From an uncultured Lachnospiraceae bacterium (lineage in GTDB: Bacteria; Bacillota; Clostridia; Lachnospirales; Lachnospiraceae), in NCBI GenBank assembly GCA_947175775.1, contig CAMWNY010000141.1:1-6672 (forward strand): a stretch of 6,672 bases of DNA. The letters run 5' to 3'. A program made the position numbers and the translations under genes. Positions within the stretch are counted from its first letter, which is position 1, and each line of letters begins with the position of its first letter. Below are positions 1 through 6,433 of this stretch, one piece after another. The notes under the pieces were generated by a model. It was not told the DNA's origin. It did not search any database and saw only the letters and a program-made list of their open reading frames with translations.

Positions 1-1
1 G

Positions 2-889
2 TGTAAGGGTGTGGATCTGAAAAAAATGCTGCGGGCAGCGCTTTGGATTACGCTCACAGGTTCGGTAATCTTGTTTGCTTTATCAGGACTGGGGATTTTT
101 GGTGATTTTAAGATTACGGCAAATTTCGGACGGGGAGAGTATCCAAGCATTATTGAAACGCGCTACTGTTTTGGAATGGGGCATCCGAATGCGTTTCAGT
201 GCATGCTGTTTATGATGATTACGCTCTGCCTGTATTTGGATGCAGAGCGAATGAAATGGTATCATTTTCTGCTCTTGGAGTTTTTGAATTATTTTTCATA
301 CCGTTATACGGATTCGAATACCGGATTTTTGGTGTGTACGGCAGTGATTGCAGGCGTGGCTTTGCTAAAATACTGCAAGCCGCTGCAAAAAAGCAGGGTA
401 ATTTATTTGTTGGGTGCATTGTTTGTAATCGGTATTGTCGTGTTTTCAGCAATAGGCTCCCATACGGGGATTGAGAACGAGCTGATAGACAGACTTGATA
501 CAATCTTAAACGGAAGATTTAAGTTTGCGCACAAAATAGAAGCGGCGCGCGTTGAAAACTGGCTTCCGTTTGCATCGGCGGCAAATACGGAATACTTTGA
601 TGCGGGGATTATCAAGCTGTTTTACTGGTATGGCATTATCCCTGGAGCGCTTTATGTGCTGATGAACCTGTATCTTATTTATCAAAGTTTTCGTAAACAG
701 GACTACACGATTGTCGTGATTGTGGCGGGATATACGCTGTTTACGATAATGGAGGCGCATTTAATTTCTTTTTATATTCTGCGAAATTATTTGTTTATCC
801 TGCTGGGATTTTACTGGTATCAGCCGTTTGCAAAGCAGGATCGGTTTGAAGGATATTTTTGGCAGGTAAAAAAACTGATAAATCTTTGA
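2..889 (+). CDS. Wzy-like O-antigen/exopolysaccharide polymerase, 5'-truncated by window edge
   Basis: Integral membrane protein that probably links lipid-carried repeat units into a polysaccharide on the outer face of the membrane. The frame is open to the left edge (Cys-Lys-Gly before the GTG at 11) and the AAGGG before that GTG is only one base away. The GTG is therefore unlikely to be the true start, and the N-terminus is missing. Counting from the GTG, hydrophobic segments lie near residues 10-31, 56-76, 84-97, 103-120, 130-147, 199-226, 231-249 and 254-271. RYCFGMGHPN (51-60) matches the R-x-x-FG-x-GHPN signature of Firmicute O-antigen polymerases, TDSNTG (100-105) fits the usual T-x-S-x-TG, and LNGRF (166-170) the LxGR before a roughly 50-residue external loop. 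NTEYFDAGIIKLFYWYG (192-208) resembles the D/N-x-x-Y-x-x-x-L-x-x-x-G region. Full-length relatives are typically around 400 residues, so perhaps a quarter is absent. An O-antigen ligase-type role cannot be separated by sequence alone. Confidence 0.82.
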   Translation, partial: CKGVDLKKMLRAALWITLTGSVILFALSGLGIFGDFKITANFGRGEYPSIIETRYCFGMGHPNAFQCMLFMMITLCLYLDAERMKWYHFLLLEFLNYFSYRYTDSNTGFLVCTAVIAGVALLKYCKPLQKSRVIYLLGALFVIGIVVFSAIGSHTGIENELIDRLDTILNGRFKFAHKIEAARVENWLPFASAANTEYFDAGIIKLFYWYGIIPGALYVLMNLYLIYQSFRKQDYTIVVIVAGYTLFTIMEAHLISFYILRNYLFILLGFYWYQPFAKQDRFEGYFWQVKKLINL

Positions 890-901
890 CTGTTCATTTG
901 A

Positions 902-927
902 CAAGTTTGTGCAATGACACAAATTTG
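902..927 (+). repeat. Imperfect inverted repeat (10-bp stem, 6-base loop) in the 890-955 gap
   Basis: CAAGTTTGTG (902-911) can pair with CACAAATTTG (918-927), giving ten consecutive pairs including one G-U wobble (905 with 924) around the loop CAATGA. It lies in the only real intergenic gap of the window, 12 bases after the polymerase stop. The stem is AT-rich and is followed by GCAAGGAAAG rather than a run of T, so it does not look like an intrinsic terminator. It could be a weak RNA hairpin affecting processing or differential expression, or chance. Confidence 0.5.
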
Positions 928-945
928 CAAGGAAAGAAAGTGTGT

Positions 946-951
946 GGTGAT
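946..951 (+). promoter_or_regulatory. Ribosome binding site GGTGAT that decides the start of the GT2 gene
   Basis: GGTGAT matches the 3' half of the extended Firmicute Shine-Dalgarno consensus AAGGAGGTGAT. In that register the GG pair lies eight bases from the ATG at 956, which is a normal spacing. This favours ATG 956 over the upstream in-frame ATG at 914, which sits inside the inverted-repeat loop. Competing GTG starts at 944 and 947 would instead use AAGGAAAG at 929-936 and cannot be excluded. Confidence 0.5.
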
Positions 952-955
952 TGAA

Positions 956-1795
956 ATGAAGTTAGTAAGCGTCATTGTCCTTGCATACAAATCGGCGGAA
1001 ACGATTGTGCAGACGCTGGACAGTATTAAAAATCAGACATATCAAAGGATAGAGCTTCTTATTACGGACGACTGTTCTCCCGACAATACGGTTGCAGTGG
1101 CGCAGGCGTGGCTTGCGGACAATCAGGGTACGCTTGTGGACATGCAGCTTGTCACGGCACAAAAGAATACGGGCATTCCCGGAAATATCAACCGTGCGCT
1201 GGCGCAGGCATCAGGAGATTATGTAAAACTGATAGCGGCGGATGACTATATGACAAAGGATGCCATTTCCGAATATGTGCAATTCTGTGAGAAAAACCCG
1301 AAAGCCATTCCGATTGCGAAGGTGCATCTGTTTGCGGATGCAAAAGAGGGAGAAACTGTTGATTTTACACCAATTGAGAGGTATTGCAGCAGGTGTTATG
1401 AATTCGCAAAGGAAACGGACTATAAAAAACAATACCGTATGTTATTAAAACAAAACCACATTGTTGCCCCGTCGGGTTCGTTTTATCCGATGGCGATTAT
1501 CCGTAAGCTGGGCGGCTATGATGAGACGTACCGTTGGTTTGAGGATTATCCGATGAATCTTAAGGTCATGAAGGCAGGTTACCGTTGCGGACTGATTAAC
1601 CGGGAACTGATTTACTACAGAATATCGGGTGGCTCGGTTACCGCTTCACAGCAGCTTCGCCTGAAAAGAGCGGAAATGCAGTTGTTTTTTCGGGAGCGGA
1701 TGTACGATATGATGCGCGCAGGCATGGGCTGGGAGGCAGTTAAGCAGTCGCGCTATTGGGCAAAAATCGCACTCAAAAGAGGAGGCGCACAATGA
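956..1795 (+). CDS. Glycosyltransferase family 2 (GT-A fold)
   Basis: Predicted cytoplasmic sugar transferase, 279 residues, using a nucleotide-sugar donor to extend a lipid-linked oligosaccharide; donor and acceptor cannot be read from sequence. The first strand is LVSVIVLAYKS (3-13), followed by SIKNQTYQRIELLITDDCSPDNT (23-45 region), the classic GT2 nucleotide-binding half with TDDCS at 37-41. The metal-binding DxD equivalent is IAADDYM (93-99), preceded by NTGIPGNINRAL (71-82). GGYDETYRWFEDYPM (186-200) holds the ED pair (196-197) where the catalytic base usually lies, and YRISGGSVTAS (221-231) is the typical following segment. No membrane helices are evident. ATG 956 is chosen because it places the first beta-strand at the usual distance from the N-terminus and has a GGTGAT site; an ATG at 914 would add 14 residues of non-family sequence. 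Its stop overlaps the next start (ATGA, 1792-1795). Confidence 0.93.
   Translation: MKLVSVIVLAYKSAETIVQTLDSIKNQTYQRIELLITDDCSPDNTVAVAQAWLADNQGTLVDMQLVTAQKNTGIPGNINRALAQASGDYVKLIAADDYMTKDAISEYVQFCEKNPKAIPIAKVHLFADAKEGETVDFTPIERYCSRCYEFAKETDYKKQYRMLLKQNHIVAPSGSFYPMAIIRKLGGYDETYRWFEDYPMNLKVMKAGYRCGLINRELIYYRISGGSVTASQQLRLKRAEMQLFFRERMYDMMRAGMGWEAVKQSRYWAKIALKRGGAQ
1778..1785 (+). promoter_or_regulatory. Strong Shine-Dalgarno site AGAGGAGG
   Basis: AGAGGAGG ends six bases before the ATG at 1792. It lies inside the end of the GT2 gene and fixes the next gene's start at 1792 rather than the longer in-frame ATG at 1756. Together with the ATGA overlap it indicates translational coupling. Confidence 0.85.
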
Positions 1796-2619
1796 TTATT
1801 GCGGCAAATTATGCGGACAGACGGTTCCGAAGGGCACAGCGGCTCAACAGTAAAACTGCGAGGCAGTGGGGAGCGGACCGTGTGATTGAATATACCGCTG
1901 AGGATATTGATCCGGCGTTTCGCGCCGCAAATCAAGAAATTCTTGACAATCCGAGGGGCGGCGGCTACTATCTTTGGAAGCCGTATGTGTTTTACAGGGC
2001 ATATCAGGAGCTTGGAGAAGGCGACTATCTGATTTATACGGACGCGGGCTCCGTTTATGTGGACAGGATTCAAAAGCTGATTGACTGTATGGAACAGGAG
2101 CACGTCAATTTAATGCTGTTTTCGCTGCAAAATGAGATGCTCGAGCGCAAATATACAAAACGGGACGCCTTTTTGCTTACGGGGTGTGACGAAGCGCAGT
2201 ATGCGGATACGCCGCAGTCAATCGGCGGGTATATGGTGTGTAAGAAGTCGCAGGAGGTGGAGGAGTTTTTCCGGGAAGTTTTATTTTATGCGCAGGACAT
2301 CCGCATCATTTCAGACCGTCCAAACACGATGGGAAAAGAGAATTATCCGGATTTTGTAGATCATCGGCATGACCAGTCGGTAATTTCGCTGATTTCCAAG
2401 AAACAGGGGATTAAAAAGTTTCGTGACCCGTCGCAGTATGGTATGATAAACCATTATCCCAAGGATGTGGAGGAGCGAAGCACATATCCGCAGATTATTG
2501 ATTCGCACAGACTCAATGTCGGCAGTATGGCGGAGCTGCGTTTTGGACGGACAAAATTTATGACAGCGCTTCATAAGTTTCAAAAAAAGGTGGAAAATAA
2601 ATTACGGAGGCAGGCATAA
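1792..2619 (+). CDS. Putative glycosyltransferase, poorly characterised GT-A-like family (WKPY...DAGS type)
   Basis: Predicted soluble protein of 275 residues, probably a sugar transferase, but the assignment is weaker than for the flanking GT2 gene. Conserved-looking blocks are RGGGYYLWKPY (55-65), GDYLIYTDAGS (77-87), IGGYMVCKKS (144-153), and HRHDQSVISLI (191-201), then HYP (221-223) and SHR (238-240). This order, a G-x-x-x-WKP helix, then Y-x-D-AG in place of a DxD motif, then a DQ near the C-terminal half, recalls a family of uncharacterised proteins found in capsule clusters of Firmicutes and Bacteroidetes. It is also reminiscent of GT-A enzymes in which D-x-G or DAG binds the donor metal (inference). 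There is no signal peptide or membrane helix; the tail (258-275) is basic and could touch the membrane. It overlaps the upstream gene by four bases and abuts the next (TAAATG), so it is expressed with them. Donor and acceptor are unknown. Confidence 0.78.
   Translation: MIIAANYADRRFRRAQRLNSKTARQWGADRVIEYTAEDIDPAFRAANQEILDNPRGGGYYLWKPYVFYRAYQELGEGDYLIYTDAGSVYVDRIQKLIDCMEQEHVNLMLFSLQNEMLERKYTKRDAFLLTGCDEAQYADTPQSIGGYMVCKKSQEVEEFFREVLFYAQDIRIISDRPNTMGKENYPDFVDHRHDQSVISLISKKQGIKKFRDPSQYGMINHYPKDVEERSTYPQIIDSHRLNVGSMAELRFGRTKFMTALHKFQKKVENKLRRQA
2606..2610 (+). promoter_or_regulatory. Shine-Dalgarno site GGAGG for the GT-D-type gene
   Basis: GGAGG ends nine bases before the ATG at 2620 and sits within the last codons of the preceding gene. 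The start codon follows the upstream TAA directly, which supports both the start choice and coupled translation. Confidence 0.8.
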
Positions 2620-3618
2620 ATGGATAAAAAAGAAAAGTGGATTCAATATGAAAAGCGTTGGAAGTGGCGGGATATTTATTTTAATAAGGCGCTCAGACGG
2701 CACGGAATTGTCAAATATTTTCACCGTGAACCGGTAATGCCGCACTATGCCGGCAAATGGGTTATGGGCGCGAAAAAGACAAACGATTATATTTACGACA
2801 GAATTAAGGAAGGAAAACCGTTTATGGCGTGCCGGTTCGGAAACACGGAACTGCAGACGATGGTGGGCGATTTGGCAATCCGCTATAAAGGACATTCTCC
2901 TGAAGATGACGCATATTTGGACCGGTGGTTTACAAGGCTTGGCGCAGGCGCAGGCTTTTTTCCGGTTGATTACAAATATCTTCATCCTTTTACGGATTTG
3001 ATGCTTGATTCGTGCAGACAGATTGATTTGCTTGCAATGTGGCATCTGAATATGGAGGATTTTATCATAGAAGAATATATTTCGCATGCCGACCTGACAT
3101 TTTTGTTCCGGCTCGAACCGTGGCTTTATCACGGACGCCCGTGGACGGCCGCGTTAAAAGGGAAAAAGGTGCTTGTGATTCATCCGTTTGAGGACAGCAT
3201 TTTGGCTCAGTATCCTAAGCGGAAGGAGATTTGGAAAAAGCATCCGATTTTGCCGTCGTTTGAGTTAAAAACGCTCAAGGCAGTGCAGACCATCTGCGGT
3301 GTGAAGGATGAGCGCTTTGATACATGGTTTGACGCGTTAGAACACATGTTCCTTGAGGCGATGAAAATTGACTTTGACGTGGCAATCATAGGATGCGGCG
3401 CATATGGTTTTCCGCTTGCGGCAAAGCTGAAGGCGGCAGGGAAGCAGGCGATTCATTTGGGCGGGGCGACACAGCTGATGTTTGGCATTAAGGGATACCG
3501 CTGGGAAAATAATTATCCGTCCAAAATTGCGACATTTTTCAATGACGCATGGATTCACCCGAGCGCGTCGGAGACGCCAAAAGGCGCAGAAACAGTAGAA
3601 AAAGGATGTTATTGGTAA
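2620..3618 (+). CDS. GT-D-fold-type putative glycosyltransferase (DUF1792-related)
   Basis: Predicted cytoplasmic protein of 332 residues, probably a sugar transferase of the GT-D fold class; the best studied member of that class is the DUF1792 domain of a streptococcal adhesin glycosylation protein. Seen here: FMACRFGNTEL (68-78) at the place of the RFGDGE block of DUF1792, a central strand GKKVLVIHPF (181-190), a Rossmann-like VAIIGCGAYGFPLAAKLK (254-271), and HLGGATQLMFGIKGYRW (279-295) with the terminal VEKGCYW (326-332). The GCGAYGFPLA and HLGGATQLxFGIKGxRW blocks are the characteristic end of this subfamily. The usual metal-binding DxE reads N-T-E (75-77) here, so the first acidic residue is replaced by Asn. 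That may be a subfamily trait rather than a defect. No membrane segment or signal peptide is visible. It starts immediately after the previous stop and overlaps the next gene by one base. Substrate is unknown. Confidence 0.83.
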   Translation: MDKKEKWIQYEKRWKWRDIYFNKALRRHGIVKYFHREPVMPHYAGKWVMGAKKTNDYIYDRIKEGKPFMACRFGNTELQTMVGDLAIRYKGHSPEDDAYLDRWFTRLGAGAGFFPVDYKYLHPFTDLMLDSCRQIDLLAMWHLNMEDFIIEEYISHADLTFLFRLEPWLYHGRPWTAALKGKKVLVIHPFEDSILAQYPKRKEIWKKHPILPSFELKTLKAVQTICGVKDERFDTWFDALEHMFLEAMKIDFDVAIIGCGAYGFPLAAKLKAAGKQAIHLGGATQLMFGIKGYRWENNYPSKIATFFNDAWIHPSASETPKGAETVEKGCYW

Positions 3619-4478
3619 TGAAAAGGCTAATCTACCGGATTTACAGAAAAATAAAGTACATCTGTAGAAGAATATATGTTCACACTGCACCCAAAAGGGA
3701 CGCATTGAACCGTCAAAAAAGAGAACCACGCATTATCGTGTCGCTGACAAGCTATCCTGGGCGGTTTGGGCATATTCATACCGCACTCAAAAGCATCATG
3801 CTTCAGACGGTCAAACCTGACAGGATTATCGTGTGGCTTGATGCGGACGTGGGACGGGAACGTCTCACTGCAAAGATGCTGGAATTAGAACAGTACGGGG
3901 TCGAATACAGAGTGGCGGCAGGGGATTTGAAGCCGCATAAAAAGTACATTCACGCGATGCGGGAATTTCCGGATGACATTATTATTACGGTGGACGATGA
4001 TTTGATTTACGCAAAAGACGTGATCGAAACACTGATGAAAACGCATATGCGGTATCCGAATGCGGTATGTGCAAGACGCGTGCATAAAATTACAAAAAAC
4101 GCTGACGGCGCAATTGCGCCTTACAACGACTGGCTTGGCGAATATTGCGGCTGTGATACGCCTTCCCATGCGCTTGTCGCGACGGGGGTGGGCGGCGTGC
4201 TTTATCCGCCGCACTGTCTTTATGCACAGGCACTTGACGAGGAACTGATTACAAAGCTTTGTCTCAAGGCAGACGATATATGGCTGAAATTTATGGAGCT
4301 GCTGCATGATACGCCTGTCGTTTGGGCGCCATGCAAAATCCCCATGCCCGATTTAATAGAAAAGGAGCAGGCGACAAGCTTAAAGAGTGAAAACGTGGGA
4401 CAGAACCGAAATGATGTATATTTTGAGCAGGTACAAAAGCATTTTAATGTGCGGGCGGATGCATTTGATAAAGCATAA
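3618..4478 (+). CDS. Putative glycosyltransferase, SLTSYP/DDD family (GT2-like)
   Basis: Predicted transferase of 286 residues with a GT-A-like layout. The N-terminal 1-20 is strongly basic and aromatic and could attach to the membrane face. IIVSLTSYPGRFGHIHTALK (39-58) forms the first strand and helix, followed by MLQTVKPDRIIVWL (61-74). LKPHKKYIHAM (104-114) and DDIIITVDDDLIYAKDV (119-135) give the metal-binding DDD (126-128), and TGVGGVLYPPHCL (189-201) and LKADDIWLKFMELL (216-229) resemble acceptor and catalytic regions. SL-x-x-EN-x-x-QNRND (254-266) is a usual C-terminal mark of these proteins. ATG 3618 is chosen: it overlaps the upstream stop as TAATG and has AAAAAGG at 3599-3605, twelve bases away. 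An in-frame ATG at 3606 would add only four residues but lies directly against that site. The gene ends 14 bases before the next start. Sugar specificity cannot be inferred. Confidence 0.85.
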   Translation: MKRLIYRIYRKIKYICRRIYVHTAPKRDALNRQKREPRIIVSLTSYPGRFGHIHTALKSIMLQTVKPDRIIVWLDADVGRERLTAKMLELEQYGVEYRVAAGDLKPHKKYIHAMREFPDDIIITVDDDLIYAKDVIETLMKTHMRYPNAVCARRVHKITKNADGAIAPYNDWLGEYCGCDTPSHALVATGVGGVLYPPHCLYAQALDEELITKLCLKADDIWLKFMELLHDTPVVWAPCKIPMPDLIEKEQATSLKSENVGQNRNDVYFEQVQKHFNVRADAFDKA

Positions 4479-4482
4479 GGAG
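4477..4482 (+). promoter_or_regulatory. Shine-Dalgarno site AAGGAG supporting a GTG start
   Basis: AAGGAG overlaps the TAA of the preceding gene and ends ten bases before GTG 4493. The nearby ATG at 4497 is in another frame, and the first in-frame ATG lies 26 codons further on (4571), beyond the first hydrophobic segment. The GTG is therefore the most likely start. Confidence 0.7.
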
Positions 4483-4492
4483 ACAAAAAAGA

Positions 4493-6433
4493 GTGAATGG
4501 TAAGAAGCGTTTCAAAAGCAAACTTTTCAAAAGTGTTCTCAAAGCTGTGATAACAGTAGCGGCGCTGACAATGGATTACAGTCTTGTCGCCGATGATACA
4601 GCTCTGTCTGGCTATGTGAATCCGGAAACAATGTTCCCAACGTTGTCAAAGCTGTTCTACGCGATAGAAGCGCCGACAATAAACACATGTTTACTAATCT
4701 GTTTGCTGGTACCTTTTTATTTACGGCTTTCTGACATGGAAACGTTGTCCGTGCGCAAATTGGCTGGTGTTTGGGCGCTTGCGTTTTTGGCTGCTTTCAG
4801 CGCCATAATAGGGAAGTTGTTTTATGTATACAATGATATATGGTTATTGGTCCGCGGAACAGTGCAGCTTGTAAAAGGGCTGATTGTTTTTGTCGGGCTG
4901 TTTTGGCTTTTTTCAGGTTTGCTCCGGCTCATGGTTTTGGCATACAAAAGTGTCTGCGGCAGATGCGGCAGCAATTGGCGTCTTACACGGCTTTTTGACA
5001 AAAAATATTCTTTCGCAGTGATTGCGGCATTGTTGTTTGCAGCGTGGCTCCCAGTCATAACAGCATATTATCCCGCAGTATTTATGGGGGACAGCGAGGA
5101 TATTATTTATATGGCATATAATTACCCATCGGGAATTGAAACGACAGTGCTGCCTCTAAAGGAAGGGTGTAATATCACAAATCACCATCCGGTTATTTAC
5201 ACGGGATATGTAAGTCTGATATTGCACGCCGTCCGTGCGCTTGGCGGCAGTTATAATTTTGGCATTTTCTGCTGTGCTTTGATACAGTGTCTGCTTACCC
5301 TGTGTGTGCTGACCTATAGCTGCGTGTACTGTGCAAATAATCTTGGAAACAAAAGGCTTGCATTTGCGGGAATGTGTTTTTACGCATTGTTTCCGCTTAT
5401 GCCTAAGTATGCCATTATGATTTCAAAAGATACATTCTTTGCCGATTTGCTGCTGTTATGGGCGATTTTGATGCATAAGGCAGTAAATGCAGCGGATATA
5501 AGGAAAAATATGGCAGCGCTGGCTGCGGTTTCGGCAGCAATTGTGTTAATCAGAAAAAACGGAGTCTATATCATGATTCTGACATTGATTCTTGCCGCGG
5601 CGCTTTACCGGAACTTGTGGAAAAGGTTGCTTTGGGTGCTGTTTGCTGTTGTAGCCATGAACGGGGTTTATTCCAATATTGTGCTGCCTGCGGCGGGAAT
5701 TCCGGACGGAAGTGTGAGGGAAATGCTTTCCGTTGCGTTTCAGCAGACCGCGCGATATGTAAAATATCATGGTGACGAGGTTACGCAGGAAGAACGCCGT
5801 GCGATAGAAAAGGTGCTTGATTATGAAAATCTTGGCAGTCTTTATTGGGAGAATCTTTCCGATCCGGTAAAGCGCACTTATAATAAGGAGGCATCGGGCG
5901 ATGAATTAACGGAGTATCTTGCAGTATGGTTTCGGATGTTTTTTAAGCATCCCGAGGAGTATGCTGCGGCATTTTTGAATAATTATTACGGATATGTTTA
6001 TCCGGTGGTAAACGATGCGGGAAAGCTGGCAAGGACAAGCGTCGGAAGCATGGAAAACGTAAACAGGGACGGATATTTTGACTTTTCGCATTGTGAGGAC
6101 GTATTTCATGCAGGACTTCGCGATTTGCTGACGTTTTATGATTTGCTGTGGATGCGCATTCCGGTTCTGAACCTGTTGATGACAAGTGCGCTGTATGTGT
6201 GGGTCGTTCTTTTGACACTGTTTCTTGTCTGTATAAAGCGCGATAAAGCGGCGGTTTTGACCGCGGTCATGTATCTTGTCCTGATTGCCACGGTGCTTGT
6301 CGGTCCAAGCAATGCCATCAATTATGAGCGGTATGTCTTTCCCTGCATTATGGGAATGCCGTTTTTGCTTGTAATGATATTTAGCGGGATCAGACAGGAC
6401 GTGACGTTGGAAAGGAGTATAAAAAATGTATAA
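4493..6433 (+). CDS. Multi-pass GT-C-like membrane protein, DUF6020-like
   Basis: Large integral membrane protein of 646 residues, probably a GT-C-type enzyme that uses a polyprenyl-phosphate-linked sugar on the outer face; this role is inferred from architecture. Hydrophobic segments lie near 11-27, 62-79, 93-112, 126-151, 172-194, 230-250, 254-277, 286-305, 310-328, 338-354, 357-371, 374-396, 553-580, 585-603 and 614-631. After the helix ending VITAYYPAVFMGDSED (188-203) comes an acidic external loop, where GT-C enzymes carry their catalytic carboxylate, then TNHHPVIYTGY (229-239), SKDTFFADL (311-319) and LIRKNGVY (352-359). A roughly 155-residue hydrophilic region (397-552) includes VAFQQTARYVKYH (414-426). 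NYERYVFP (610-617) starts the last helix. These blocks match DUF6020 proteins of Clostridia as I remember them. GTG start with AAGGAG. It overlaps the following GT2 gene by eight bases. A role in modifying wall or capsule glycan with side groups is plausible. Confidence 0.78.
   Translation: MNGKKRFKSKLFKSVLKAVITVAALTMDYSLVADDTALSGYVNPETMFPTLSKLFYAIEAPTINTCLLICLLVPFYLRLSDMETLSVRKLAGVWALAFLAAFSAIIGKLFYVYNDIWLLVRGTVQLVKGLIVFVGLFWLFSGLLRLMVLAYKSVCGRCGSNWRLTRLFDKKYSFAVIAALLFAAWLPVITAYYPAVFMGDSEDIIYMAYNYPSGIETTVLPLKEGCNITNHHPVIYTGYVSLILHAVRALGGSYNFGIFCCALIQCLLTLCVLTYSCVYCANNLGNKRLAFAGMCFYALFPLMPKYAIMISKDTFFADLLLLWAILMHKAVNAADIRKNMAALAAVSAAIVLIRKNGVYIMILTLILAAALYRNLWKRLLWVLFAVVAMNGVYSNIVLPAAGIPDGSVREMLSVAFQQTARYVKYHGDEVTQEERRAIEKVLDYENLGSLYWENLSDPVKRTYNKEASGDELTEYLAVWFRMFFKHPEEYAAAFLNNYYGYVYPVVNDAGKLARTSVGSMENVNRDGYFDFSHCEDVFHAGLRDLLTFYDLLWMRIPVLNLLMTSALYVWVVLLTLFLVCIKRDKAAVLTAVMYLVLIATVLVGPSNAINYERYVFPCIMGMPFLLVMIFSGIRQDVTLERSIKNV
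6411..6417 (+). promoter_or_regulatory. Shine-Dalgarno site AAAGGAG for the terminal GT2 gene
   Basis: AAAGGAG ends eight bases before ATG 6426 and lies within the last codons of the GT-C-like gene. It supports the 8-base overlap (6426-6433) being a genuine coupled start rather than an annotation artefact. Confidence 0.85.

Noticed and set aside
898..926. Possible promoter: perfect TTGACA at 898-903
   Set aside because: At 16-18 base spacing the sequence is CAAATT, AAATTT or AATTTG, none resembling TATAAT, and the hexamer overlaps the inverted-repeat arm. Without a -10 element it is not supported as a promoter.
902..930. Inverted repeat as an intrinsic terminator after the polymerase gene
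   Set aside because: The stem is AT-rich and is followed by GCAAGGAAAG, not a T-run, so the defining feature of a Rho-independent terminator is missing.
914..955. Upstream ATG at 914 as the start of the GT2 gene
   Set aside because: It would add 14 residues (MTQICKERKCVVIE) before the first beta-strand, lies in the hairpin loop and has no Shine-Dalgarno site at a usable distance.
1756..1791. Upstream ATG at 1756 as the start of the WKPY/DAGS gene
   Set aside because: The extra 12 residues are a basic run translated from the end of the GT2 gene, and the strong AGAGGAGG site points to 1792 instead.
4107..4120. 14-base perfect palindrome GGCGCAATTGCGCC
   Set aside because: It lies inside the coding sequence of the DDD-type transferase, encoding ordinary residues (D-G-A-I-A-P). 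A palindrome of this length is not very unlikely by chance in several kilobases, and no second copy was seen.
3885..4307. Long minus-strand open frame of 140 codons opposite the DDD-type transferase
   Set aside because: The translation is rich in Arg, His, Cys and Ile without domain motifs, and it lies wholly antisense to a well-supported gene. The other long minus-strand frames (for example 2602-3132 and 3337-3729) are likewise shadows.
6258..6269. 12-base perfect palindrome TGACCGCGGTCA
   Set aside because: It is within the coding sequence of the GT-C-like protein near its C-terminus. One or two such palindromes are expected by chance in a window this size, and there is no promoter nearby for it to regulate.
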